Assembly (NCBI RefSeq): GCF_900046475.1
Contig: NZ_FCOU01000006.1
Coordinates: forward strand, 47,052 to 111,051
Reading direction: 5' to 3'
Length of the DNA: 64,000 bases
From: Collinsella ihumii
Lineage (GTDB): Bacteria; Actinomycetota; Coriobacteriia; Coriobacteriales; Coriobacteriaceae
A program made the position numbers and the translations under genes. The notes beneath the pieces are model-generated. The model was not told the DNA's origin and did not search any database. It saw only the letters and a program-made list of their open reading frames with translations. Positions 40,031 through 48,517 of this stretch are shown here, piece by piece. Every line of letters starts with the position of its first letter. Position 1 is the first letter of the stretch.

Positions 40031-41557
40031 ATGCCCGCCGCTATCCAGCACATATATCCGCTTGAGCGCTATCTTTCAATTCTTGCGCAAGACGACAATC
40101 TGCTCCAGGCGCCCGATGGGGTCGGTGCGCTGGAGATTCGCCTTGTGACGGATGATTCGCGCGAGGCGGTTCCGGGAACGCTGTTTGTCTGCAAGGGCGC
40201 AGCGTTCAAGCGCGAGTATCTTGTTGATGCCTGCGGCGCCGGCGCCGTCGCCTACGTCTCTACCGTCGATTACGGCGTGGATGCCCCCTGCGTGCTTGTG
40301 CGTGACATCCGTCGCGCCCTCGGCCTTCTTGCGGACGCCGCCTATGATCATCCGTCCGCACGGATCCAGGTCTGCGCGTTTACGGGCACCAAGGGCAAGA
40401 CGACCTGCGTGTACTATCTGCGCAGCATCCTCGCCGAAGATGCTCGACGCAACGGCGCCGTAGCGCCCGCCTTCCTGACCGGCGTCGAGTTCGATGATGG
40501 AGCGGAGCGAGGCGAGAGCCTGCTGACGACGCCCGAGCCGTTTACCCTGGAGCGCCGCATCGCCAATGCGGCAGCGTCCGGATGCCAGCAGATCGTGATG
40601 GAGGCGTCGAGCCAGGCGCTCAAGTTCCATCGCACGCTGGGCATCGAGTTTGCCGTGGGCGCGTTCACCAACTTCGGGGAAGACCATATCTCGCCGATCG
40701 AGCACCCGACGCTCGAGGACTATTTTGCCAGCAAGCTGATGCTGTTCCACAACTGCCGCGTCGCGGTGGTCAATCTGGACATGGATGTGGCGGACCGCGT
40801 GCTCGAGGCCGCGCGCTCCTGCGGGCGCGTGCTCACCTACTCGCTCTCCGACGTGCGGGCGGACATCCATGCGCTCGGTGCCGTGCGCGGCGATTCGGGC
40901 TTGCGCGCTCGCGTGCAGACGCCTGCGGGCGTGCTGACCATCGACCTTCCGACGCCCGCTACGTTCAACCTGTCGAACGCACTGGCGGCGATCGCCTGCG
41001 CAGTGGCGCTCGGCGTCGAGGGAGTGTCGATCGAGCGGGGTCTTAAGGAGGCGCGCGTCCCCGGACGCATGGAGATGCATCGCTCCGACGACGGCCGTAT
41101 CGTCGGCGTCGTCGACTACGCGCACAACGGCATGAGTCTGGAAATGCTGCTGCGTGAGCTGCGTCAGACCTATCCGGAGCGCGAGATCGCCGTGGTCTTT
41201 GGGTCGACGGGCGGCAAGGGCGTCGATCGTCGCGAGACGATGGGGGAGGCGGCCGGCAAGTTCGCCGATCGCATCGTGATCACCGAGGACGACCCCGGTC
41301 CCGAGAATCCGGCTGACATCTGCGACGCCATCGCGCGCGCGGTCGCCGCCCAGGGCAACGAGAACTGGAAGATTGTGCTCGATCGCGCCGAGGCGATTCG
41401 CACGATCGTTCGCGAGACGTCCGGTCCCGCCGTGATCGTCGTGGCGGGCAAGGGCGACGACGCCTTCATGCTGCGCAACGGCGTGCGCGAGCCCTATGAA
41501 CCCGATAACGTTCAGCTCGACAGAGCACTCGGTATCCGTCGAGGAAGCGCCGAGTAA
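40031..41557 (+). CDS. murE: UDP-N-acetylmuramyl-tripeptide synthetase
   Basis: 508-aa Mur ligase adding the third residue of the stem peptide in the cytoplasm. It has the N-terminal uridine-binding domain with TDDSREAVPGTLFVCKGAAF, the ATP loop FTGTKGKTT, carbamylated-Lys region EDYFASKLMLFH, VPGRMEM, the VDYAHNG motif and the C-terminal amino-acid domain. The specificity loop reads EDDPGPENPADI, not the DNPR of meso-diaminopimelate enzymes, which suggests lysine or another diamino acid. ATG 40031 follows GGGAG. It is isolated from murA and other mur genes. Confidence 0.93.
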   Translation: MPAAIQHIYPLERYLSILAQDDNLLQAPDGVGALEIRLVTDDSREAVPGTLFVCKGAAFKREYLVDACGAGAVAYVSTVDYGVDAPCVLVRDIRRALGLLADAAYDHPSARIQVCAFTGTKGKTTCVYYLRSILAEDARRNGAVAPAFLTGVEFDDGAERGESLLTTPEPFTLERRIANAAASGCQQIVMEASSQALKFHRTLGIEFAVGAFTNFGEDHISPIEHPTLEDYFASKLMLFHNCRVAVVNLDMDVADRVLEAARSCGRVLTYSLSDVRADIHALGAVRGDSGLRARVQTPAGVLTIDLPTPATFNLSNALAAIACAVALGVEGVSIERGLKEARVPGRMEMHRSDDGRIVGVVDYAHNGMSLEMLLRELRQTYPEREIAVVFGSTGGKGVDRRETMGEAAGKFADRIVITEDDPGPENPADICDAIARAVAAQGNENWKIVLDRAEAIRTIVRETSGPAVIVVAGKGDDAFMLRNGVREPYEPDNVQLDRALGIRRGSAE

Positions 41558-41626
41558 CTCGCGCGCGCTGCCGAAAGACGGGTGCTCGCCCTCCATGCGC
41601 ATAACGATGCCCGCATGGGCTCCTGC

Positions 41627-42397
41627 TCAGCCGCGCCAGAACGCGATGGCGATCTGCGTGCGATTTTTGAGCCGCAGCTTGGAGAGGATCGAGCTGATGT
41701 GGTTGCGGACGGTGCCCTCGCCCATATAGGCCGCCGCCGCGATCTCCCGGTTGTCCAGCCCTTCGGCTATGAGGCGGGCGACCTCGTATTCACGGTCGGT
41801 GAGGCAGGCGAAGGCCGCGGGTCGCCTTTCGGGTTCGTCCGCGCCCGCTGCCCGGGATGTCGTATCCGTCGAATCCGCATGCCGAAGCGCGTCGTCCAGG
41901 CGGGTTTCAAGGCCCCGTGCCCGGTCAAGGAGGGCTCGGGCACGCGTGGTTAGGTCGTCGCGCGTGCGGTTGAGGGTCGCCTGTCGGGCGAGCATGCGGC
42001 TCGTGCGCGCCGAGAGCGCCGCTGCGAGTCCGCTGAGGGCCGCCGTGGCGTACAGGGTGAGCAGCTCGGGCCGCCAGAGGACGGCCGATATGCACAGCGA
42101 GGCGACCGGCGCAATCCATGAGGCGCGCATCCGGTCGCTGCGGTGCAGGTCGCGTACGGTGTCGTAGAGCGCCAGGGGAATGAAGCCTGCTCCCGCGGGC
42201 GTGGACAAAGCGCATATGCAGTAGCAGATGGGCATCGCTGCGCGAATTCGCTCGGGGAGCGCATCGGACAGCGCGGCGCTGCAGATGGCGAGCAGCGTCA
42301 TGATGACGCCAGCGGTGCCCAGCCCCCCGGGAAGGAGGGGCAGAAGGCAGGCTGCGCACCCGCAGAAGACCAGAAGCTTGTCGATCGTGCGTTCCAT
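41627..42397 (-). CDS. Membrane-bound LuxR-type transcriptional regulator
   Basis: 256 aa. About five hydrophobic helices occupy residues 8-130 (LLVFCGCAACLLPLLPGGLG onward). A linker with coiled-coil character follows (RTSRMLARQATLNRTRDDL). The C-terminal LuxR/GerE HTH is LTDREYEVARLIAEGLDNRE then IAAAAYMGEGTVRNHISSIL. No receiver or kinase domain is present, so the membrane part is presumably the sensor, as in the Coriobacteriia-rich membrane LuxR families. It is divergent from an ABC exporter operon 335 bp away, which is its most likely target. The start follows GATAGGAGC. Confidence 0.85.
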   Translation of the reverse strand: MERTIDKLLVFCGCAACLLPLLPGGLGTAGVIMTLLAICSAALSDALPERIRAAMPICYCICALSTPAGAGFIPLALYDTVRDLHRSDRMRASWIAPVASLCISAVLWRPELLTLYATAALSGLAAALSARTSRMLARQATLNRTRDDLTTRARALLDRARGLETRLDDALRHADSTDTTSRAAGADEPERRPAAFACLTDREYEVARLIAEGLDNREIAAAAYMGEGTVRNHISSILSKLRLKNRTQIAIAFWRG

Positions 42398-42732
42398 GCT
42401 CCTATCATAGCAAGGGAGGTTCCTCCTTCTGCCTGAAGAAGGCGGCTGCGATGGCGGATCGGCCTCATGCCCGTGTTGCGCAGCGGGCGCCCGGGGGTTC
42501 AAGCCGTGTTCGCCTCCCTTTGTCCATCGGTGCGCGAACGTGCGCAACCAATGCTATCTACCTGCGAAAATAGAGACCATGACAATTGTCACTGGCGCTC
42601 GTTGCCGTGCTCGAGCACACTGGACGCAGCATGGTTTCCAAAAAGATCGGCCGCGCGGCGTCCGTTTGCCCGAGATGCCGATGCAGGCGGGTTCGGCGTC
42701 GTGCCGGATCGAGGACCGGATGGGAGGCATCC
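42398..42732 (+). promoter_or_regulatory. Intergenic control region between luxR-type gene and ABC operon
   Basis: 335 bp between divergent genes. I see no gene. It should contain both promoters and any operator for the LuxR regulator, but no site stands out. GGGAGG at 42722-42727 is the ribosome binding site of the ABC ATPase. Confidence 0.4.
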
Positions 42733-43668
42733 ATGGATATCGTCGCGGTGGACGGACTGGTCAAGCGCTATGGCGAGCTGCTCGCACTCGACCACTTCGA
42801 TCTCCATATCGCCGAGGGGGAGATATTCGGACTGCTGGGGCCCAACGGCAGCGGCAAGACCACGGCCATCAACTGCATGCTCCAGCTGCTCACATACGAT
42901 CGGGGTTCGATTCGCCTGTTCGGCGAGGATATGGCGCCGGCGCGCTATGACCTCAAGAGGAGAATCGGCATCGTGCCCCAGCAGGTGGCGGTGCTCGAAG
43001 AGCTGTCGGTCCGCGAGAACATCGATTTCTTCTGCTCGCTGTACGTATCGGACCGCGCGCGCCGCCGCGCGTTGGTTGACGAGGCCATCGACTTCGTGGG
43101 CCTCGCCGAGTTCGCGGGATTCCGCCCCAAGAAGCTCTCCGGAGGCCTGCTGCGTCGCCTCAACATCGCGTGCGGCATTGCGCACAAGCCCGAGCTCATC
43201 TTTTTCGACGAGCCCACCGTGGCGGTCGATCCGCAGAGCCGCAACGCCATCCTCGTGGGCATCAAGGGGCTTCGCGACGAGGGTGCGACCGTGGTCTATA
43301 CAAGCCATTACATGGAGGAGGTCGAGCAGATCTGCTCGCGCATCATGATCATGGATGGGGGCCGCGTGCTGGCGCAGGGCACCAACGAGGAGCTCAAGCG
43401 CATGGTGTCCACGGGCGAGAAGATCGTGATCGAGGTCCCCTCGGTGTCCGATGCCGTATTGCGGCGCCTTCGCGCGCTGCCCCACGTGCTGGAGGCGGGC
43501 CATGCCGACCAGACGCTCACCGTGCGCTGCGAGGCGAGCCCGCACAACCTCACCGACGTGCTCGGGGTGCTGGGAGCGGCCCGTGTGCAGTTGGGGCGCG
43601 TGTACGCCGAGCCTCCGACCTTAAACGACGTGTTTCTCGAGCTTACCGGCCGCGAGCTGCGCGATTAG
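42733..43668 (+). CDS. ABC-2-type exporter ATP-binding protein
   Basis: 311-aa ABC ATPase of the drug/antibiotic exporter class. Walker A GPNGSGKTT, the Q-loop VPQQVAVLEE, signature LSGGLLRRLNIA, Walker B LIFFDEPTVAVD and switch His YTSHYMEEVE. The C-terminal 80 residues form the small regulatory domain usual in DrrA/CcmA-like exporters. It is followed by two permease genes, so the transporter is probably a heterodimer of permeases on a dimer of this ATPase. The substrate is unknown. Confidence 0.9.
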   Translation: MDIVAVDGLVKRYGELLALDHFDLHIAEGEIFGLLGPNGSGKTTAINCMLQLLTYDRGSIRLFGEDMAPARYDLKRRIGIVPQQVAVLEELSVRENIDFFCSLYVSDRARRRALVDEAIDFVGLAEFAGFRPKKLSGGLLRRLNIACGIAHKPELIFFDEPTVAVDPQSRNAILVGIKGLRDEGATVVYTSHYMEEVEQICSRIMIMDGGRVLAQGTNEELKRMVSTGEKIVIEVPSVSDAVLRRLRALPHVLEAGHADQTLTVRCEASPHNLTDVLGVLGAARVQLGRVYAEPPTLNDVFLELTGRELRD

Positions 43669-43677
43669 GGGGCCATC

Positions 43678-44901
43678 ATGCGAAGTACCTTCAAAGCGAC
43701 CGTGATCATGCTGCTGAGGACGCCCAGCGCGCTCGTGTGGGCCCTCGCGTTCCCCGTGCTGATGGCGACGCTGTTCATGTTCATGTTCTCAAGTATGCGC
43801 AACGACGGGTCGGTGGACGCCGTGCCGGTTGCGGTGGTGGCCGATGCCGCCTGGGATGATTCGATGTTCGCGGAGGCGGTCGGCGCTCTTGCCGACGAGG
43901 ACGCTGGCGCGTCCGGGGAGGGCACGGGTGCCGCCCTGCTCGTCGTCACCGAGGTCGAAACCCTCGCAGAGGCCCGCGATCTGCTGGATGCCGGCGAGGT
44001 CGACGGCGTGTTTCGCATCGATGGGGCAGGGGAGGTCCAGCTTACCGTGGCACCTGAGTATTCCTCGGCGCACCAGGGGGATCGGGGGCGGAGCTACGGA
44101 ATCAACCGTTCGATATTGGAGACCGTGGCGAGCTCCTACACCCAGTCCGAGGCGTTGTTGGAGGACCTCGTCGCGCACGACCCTTCCGCCCTGTCCGACC
44201 CGCAGGTCGTCGAGCGCGCGTTGTCGCTCGCGGCCGACACCGAGCACATCTCGCTGACGCGCGGCACGCCTGACGAGACCGTGCGCTACTACTATGCCCT
44301 TATGGGCATGGCCACCATGTTCGTGGCCCAGCTCTCCATGATCGCCGTGAGCAACATCAGGCCCACGGCCTCCGCCGTGGCGGCGCGCCGCTGCATCGCC
44401 GGCACGAGCCGCATCCGGCAGCTTGCGGGCGCCCTGCTGGGCTCGTGGGCGCTGTCGGCGATCTTCCTGTCCGTGGCGTTCGCCTTCATCCGCTTCGTTG
44501 TCGGTATCGATTTCGAGGGACGCGAGGGGCTGTGCCTTCTGGCCTTGGCGGCCGGAGCCTGCATGGCCACGGGGTTGGGGGCGCTTGTCGGATCGCTGCC
44601 GCTCAAGGGGTCGGCATCGTCGGGGTCGGGTATCCTGACGGGCCTCACCTGCGTGTTGTCCATCTTTGCGGGCCTGTACGGCGAACCCACCATGAAGCTG
44701 GCGGACAGCATCGCGCGCGCCGTGCCCGTCTCGGCGTGGATCAATCCCACCAAGCTCGTATGCGACTTGTTCTACAGCCTGTATTTCTACGAGTCCCTGG
44801 TGCCGTTCGCCGCCCGCCTGCTCGCCTGCGTCGCATGGGGCGCGGTGCTCTTCGCGTGCGCGGCCCCGCTGTTCAGGAGGCATCGCTATGCGCATCTTTA
44901 G
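43678..44901 (+). CDS. ABC-2-type permease, first subunit
   Basis: 407 aa with an N-terminal membrane helix (LVWALAFPVLMATLFMFMFS), a large extracytoplasmic domain (about 40-200) and a C-terminal block of five helices. This is the ABC2_membrane_3-type layout of export permeases. It follows the ATPase by 9 bp and overlaps the next gene by 14 bp. Confidence 0.87.
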   Translation: MRSTFKATVIMLLRTPSALVWALAFPVLMATLFMFMFSSMRNDGSVDAVPVAVVADAAWDDSMFAEAVGALADEDAGASGEGTGAALLVVTEVETLAEARDLLDAGEVDGVFRIDGAGEVQLTVAPEYSSAHQGDRGRSYGINRSILETVASSYTQSEALLEDLVAHDPSALSDPQVVERALSLAADTEHISLTRGTPDETVRYYYALMGMATMFVAQLSMIAVSNIRPTASAVAARRCIAGTSRIRQLAGALLGSWALSAIFLSVAFAFIRFVVGIDFEGREGLCLLALAAGACMATGLGALVGSLPLKGSASSGSGILTGLTCVLSIFAGLYGEPTMKLADSIARAVPVSAWINPTKLVCDLFYSLYFYESLVPFAARLLACVAWGAVLFACAAPLFRRHRYAHL

Positions 44902-46078
44902 GACCGCTCTCACCATCGCGTTCAAGCACCCCATCTATCTGGGCGTGTACGTGCTGTTTCTGTCCCTCATCGGATCGTTTGTCACCGGCGGTGCCGCCTA
45001 CGTCGAGGAGGATACCCAAACATATGAACCCGCGCGGGCGAGCTTGGCCGTGATCGATCGCGACGATTCCGACCTGTCGGAAGCCCTGGAGGGCTATCTC
45101 TCCCGCATACACGATGTGGCTGACGTCCCCGACGAGGAGTTCGCGCTGCAGGATGCGCTGGCGACCAATCAGGTCGATGCGGTCATCATCGTGCCCCAGG
45201 GGTTCGAGGACGATTGCCTGTCTGCCGCGCGCAGCGACGGCGAGCTGCCGCGTCTGCAGGTCGCGTACGGCGGCTACACGCAGGCGTCGGCGTTTGCCGA
45301 GCAGCAGGCCGCCCGCTGGGTCTCGCTTGCAGGCGCCGAGGCGGCGTTGGAGCCCGAGGCGAGCGCCGCCGAGGTCGCCGCCGCCGTCGATGCCGCGGCG
45401 GATCGCCGTGCTGACGTGGAGGTCGAGGCCGCCGAGGTCGCCACGAGCTCCGCGTATCCGCTGCAGACATATTTGAGCTTCAGTACCTATACGCTCATGT
45501 GCTCGGTGGTGGTCTGCGTGGGTCTCGTGCTCTCCAAGATGACGGAGCCCGACGTTCGCCGCCGCATGCTCGCATCGCCTTTGCGTCCCCGCAGGCTCGG
45601 TTTGCACATGCTGCTCGGCTGCCTTGTGATCACGGTGGGCGTGTGGGCGGCTACGAGCGCGGTGGGGGTCGTGTCGAGCGGCATCGGCACGCTTGTCGCC
45701 GCACCGGCCCAGGTGATGCTGGCGCTCGTCGCCATGCTCGTGTTCGCCCTCGTGCCGCTGTCCGTCGCCTTCATGCTCGCCATGCTGGGCGTGGGCGAGG
45801 AAGGGCTCAACGCGCTCGGCAATATCGGCGGCCTGATCATGTCCTTTCTGGGCGGTGCATGGGTGCCCATCGCGTTGCTGGGTGACGCCGTGCAGACTGC
45901 GGCTCGGTTCTCTCCGGCTTTCTGGACCAACGAGGCCGTCGCTTCGCTGCCCTCGGCTCCGCAGCTCACGGCCGATGTGCTCGCCGAGGCCGGTTGCGGC
46001 ATGGGCATCACGGCGCTGTTCGCCGTGGCCTTTGCGGCCATCGGGCTCGCTGCCGCTCGCTCCCGTCCTGTTCAGTAG
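44888..46078 (+). CDS. ABC-2-type permease, second subunit
   Basis: 396 aa with the same topology as its upstream neighbour: helix at 10-30, an extracytoplasmic domain rich in Ala/Glu, then five to six helices from about 195. The ATG at 44888 lies inside the end of the first permease gene, so translation is coupled. A pair of non-identical permeases is typical of YhfI/LinK-like and other ABC-2 exporters. Confidence 0.87.
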   Translation: MRIFRTALTIAFKHPIYLGVYVLFLSLIGSFVTGGAAYVEEDTQTYEPARASLAVIDRDDSDLSEALEGYLSRIHDVADVPDEEFALQDALATNQVDAVIIVPQGFEDDCLSAARSDGELPRLQVAYGGYTQASAFAEQQAARWVSLAGAEAALEPEASAAEVAAAVDAAADRRADVEVEAAEVATSSAYPLQTYLSFSTYTLMCSVVVCVGLVLSKMTEPDVRRRMLASPLRPRRLGLHMLLGCLVITVGVWAATSAVGVVSSGIGTLVAAPAQVMLALVAMLVFALVPLSVAFMLAMLGVGEEGLNALGNIGGLIMSFLGGAWVPIALLGDAVQTAARFSPAFWTNEAVASLPSAPQLTADVLAEAGCGMGITALFAVAFAAIGLAAARSRPVQ

Positions 46079-46166
46079 GGCTGGCGCGGCCGTGCCGGTT
46101 CGCACCGCATGGGCGTTTGGTACAATGCGCTCGCGCCAGTAATCCATACGACACAGAGGGGATCTT

Positions 46167-47363
46167 ATGGATACCATCACCGAACCGTCCAAGGTATATT
46201 TCTGCGATCTTCGCAGCCATGGCCGCGAGAGCCAGGTCGATAAGCTCAAGCGCCTGATTCGCCGCGCCGGCATCGATCAGATCGACTTCGAGAACAAGTT
46301 CGTCGCCATCAAGATTCATTTCGGCGAGCTGGGCAACCTGAGCTTTTTGCGTCCCAACTACGCCCGCGCCGTCGCCGACGTGGTCAAGGAGCTCGGCGGT
46401 AAGCCCTTCCTGACCGACTGCAACACGCTGTACGTGGGCAGCCGTAAAAACGCGCTCGAGCACATCGATTGCGCCTACCAGAACGGATTCACCCCGTATG
46501 CCACCGGTTGCCATGTGATCATCGCCGACGGTCTCAAAGGCACCGATGAGGCGCTCGTGCCGGTGAAGAACGGCGAGTACGTCAAGGAGGCCAAGATCGG
46601 CCGCGCGCTGATGGACGCCGACATCGTGATCAGCCTCACGCATTTCAAGGGCCATGAGCAGGCCGGCTTCGGTGGCGCCATGAAGAACCTGGGTATGGGC
46701 GGCGGCAGCCGCGCCGGCAAGATGGAGCAGCACGCGTCGGGCAAGCCCAGCGTCCATACGGAAGGTTGCATCGGGTGCCGTGCCTGCGAGCGCATCTGCG
46801 CCCACGGCGCCATCACGTTCGAGGAGACGCGCGAGCGCGAGCTCAAGAGCGGCAAGGTCGTGACGGTTCCGGTGGCGCACATCGATCACGATCGCTGCGT
46901 GGGCTGCGGCCGCTGCATCGGCGCCTGCAACCAGGATGCCATCGAGCCGGATTACGACCAGGCCGTGGATGTGCTGAACTGCAAGATCGCCGAGTACACG
47001 CAGGCCGTCGTGCAGGATCGCCCCAACTTCCATATCTCGCTCGCCATCGACATCAGCCCCAACTGCGACTGCCATGCCGAGAACGACACGCCCATCGTGC
47101 CCGATCTGGGCATGTTCGCGAGCTTCGACCCGGTCGCCATCGACCAGGCCTGCATCGACATGGCGCTGGCCGCGCCGGCGCTGCCGAACACCGAGCTCAC
47201 CGACATGCGCGACAAGCTCGAGGCCGAGGGCGGCATCCCCGAGCGCTGCGAGCACGACCACTTCAACATGACCCATCCCGACACCAACTGGCGCTCCTGC
47301 ATCGAGCACGCCGAGAAGATCGGTCTGGGTACGAGCCGCTATGAGCTCATCACGATGAAGTAG
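46167..47363 (+). CDS. DUF362 domain protein with 4Fe-4S ferredoxin motifs
   Basis: 398 aa. The DUF362 domain (about 1-190 and 265-398) contains KIHFGELGNLSFL, HFKGHEQAGFGGAMKNLGMG and the glycine-rich segment after it. A ferredoxin insert (about 195-265) has CIGCRACERICAHGAI and CVGCGRCIGACNQDAI for two [4Fe-4S] clusters. Such proteins are common in anaerobes; their reaction is not established. ATG 46167 follows GAGGGG. A strong terminator lies directly downstream. Confidence 0.85.
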   Translation: MDTITEPSKVYFCDLRSHGRESQVDKLKRLIRRAGIDQIDFENKFVAIKIHFGELGNLSFLRPNYARAVADVVKELGGKPFLTDCNTLYVGSRKNALEHIDCAYQNGFTPYATGCHVIIADGLKGTDEALVPVKNGEYVKEAKIGRALMDADIVISLTHFKGHEQAGFGGAMKNLGMGGGSRAGKMEQHASGKPSVHTEGCIGCRACERICAHGAITFEETRERELKSGKVVTVPVAHIDHDRCVGCGRCIGACNQDAIEPDYDQAVDVLNCKIAEYTQAVVQDRPNFHISLAIDISPNCDCHAENDTPIVPDLGMFASFDPVAIDQACIDMALAAPALPNTELTDMRDKLEAEGGIPERCEHDHFNMTHPDTNWRSCIEHAEKIGLGTSRYELITMK

Positions 47364-47380
47364 CGACAAGCAGTCGATGG

Positions 47381-47421
47381 GGCCGCCCGCCCCAGGATTG
47401 TCCTGGGGCGGGCGGCGTTTT
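47381..47421 (+). terminator. Terminator after DUF362 gene
   Basis: Stem GCCGCCCGCCCCAGGA/TCCTGGGGCGGGCGGC around TTG, followed by GTTTTG. The T-run is also the start of the 86-bp palindrome. Confidence 0.9.
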
Positions 47422-47501
47422 GGGTCGTTTGGGGACGGGTTCATCTTCGTCGACGACATGTCGTCGACGAAGATGAACCCGTCCCCAAACGACCCAAAAC
47501 G
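47416..47501. repeat. Perfect 86-bp palindrome without spacer
   Basis: Arm 47416-47458 is the exact reverse complement of 47459-47501. Each arm contains GTTTGGGGACGGGTTCATC, sharing GGGGACGGGTTC with the family G hairpins at 16589 and 23326. The centre is GTCGTCGACGACA/TGTCGTCGACGAC. It lies between the DUF362 terminator and the hemolysin III promoter. Confidence 0.95.
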
Positions 47502-47508
47502 TTGCTAC

Positions 47509-47538
47509 TTGTACGACACCCTGCTCGTTTGCTATAGT
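47509..47538 (+). promoter_or_regulatory. Promoter of the hemolysin III gene
   Basis: -35 TTGTAC and -10 TATAGT with an 18-bp spacer, starting 8 bp after the palindrome and about 37 bp before the start codon. Confidence 0.6.
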
Positions 47539-47574
47539 TTTGAGCGGTCTATATTTGGAGGATTGCTCAGCAAC

Positions 47575-48426
47575 ATGTCCGCATCAGGCGACAGTTCCAC
47601 ATCGCGAAGTACCACGGTGCCGGGCGGCTCGTCCGCGCCGGTGCCCGAATCCGATGATCCCTCACCTGTTCAGGTGGTAACCGACGTGCGCGACGACGCC
47701 GTCGAGGATGTATGCGCCACCTGCCCCAAACGGCGACGCTCCTGCCCCAAATACCCTTGCAAGCAGGACCATGGGCGCAATCACAAAGAGCCGCCGCACT
47801 ACACGGTCGGCGAAGAAATCGCGAACTCCATCACGCACGGCATCGGCGTCCTGCTCGGCATCTCCGGCCTCGTGCTCCTCATCGTGAAGGCCGCCCTCGG
47901 CGGTGCGGCGCCTGCGCACATGGCCTCGGCCATCGTGTTCGGCGTCTCGATCATCCTCGAGTACCTTGCGTCGACGCTGTACCACGCCATCCAAGTGCCC
48001 GCGGCGAAGCGCATCTTCCGCACCATCGACCACAGCTGCATCTACCTGCTTATCGCGGGCTCCTATACCCCGTTTCTCCTCATCACGCTCGAGCCGTACG
48101 GCGGCATCGTCATGTTCGTGGTCATCTGGGCGCTCGCCTTCGCGGGCATCTCCTTCGAGATCGTCGGACGTCAACGCCAGCCGCGCTGGGTGACGATCAT
48201 CATCTACCTCGTCATGGGCTGGCTCGTGGTGTTCCGTCTGCCCCAGCTCGTGGCGGCGCTCGATCCGCTCGCGCTCGCGCTCCTTGTCGTCGGCGGCCTG
48301 TGCTACACCATCGGCACCATCTTCTACCTCATGAAGAGCATCCGCTACATGCACAGCGTCTGGCACCTGTGGGTGCTTGCCGGCAGCATCTTCATCTTCA
48401 TGGTGGTGATCCTTTTCGTGATCTGA
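47575..48426 (+). CDS. Hemolysin III / YqfA-PAQR family membrane protein with Cys-rich extension
   Basis: 283 aa. Residues about 75-283 are the seven-helix hemolysin-III/PAQR domain with its metal-site motifs (SITHGIGVLL, EYLASTLYHAI, RTIDHSCIYLLIAGSYTPF and MHSVWHLWVLAGS, the last carrying the C-terminal His pair). The first 75 residues are a Ser/Pro/Asp-rich extension with CATCPKRRRSCPKYPC, a possible zinc knuckle, which ordinary members lack. The nearest GGAGG is 13 nt from the ATG, so the start is uncertain. Despite the name, bacterial members are not established hemolysins; membrane-lipid homeostasis is more likely. Confidence 0.85.
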   Translation: MSASGDSSTSRSTTVPGGSSAPVPESDDPSPVQVVTDVRDDAVEDVCATCPKRRRSCPKYPCKQDHGRNHKEPPHYTVGEEIANSITHGIGVLLGISGLVLLIVKAALGGAAPAHMASAIVFGVSIILEYLASTLYHAIQVPAAKRIFRTIDHSCIYLLIAGSYTPFLLITLEPYGGIVMFVVIWALAFAGISFEIVGRQRQPRWVTIIIYLVMGWLVVFRLPQLVAALDPLALALLVVGGLCYTIGTIFYLMKSIRYMHSVWHLWVLAGSIFIFMVVILFVI

Positions 48427-48517
48427 TAGTTCGGGCGCCCTTGCGCCACCCGTACCGTCATCCGCGCAGGCGGATCGCCACGTTTCCACTCGACCTCGGA
48501 GGTTCGATCATTACGCT

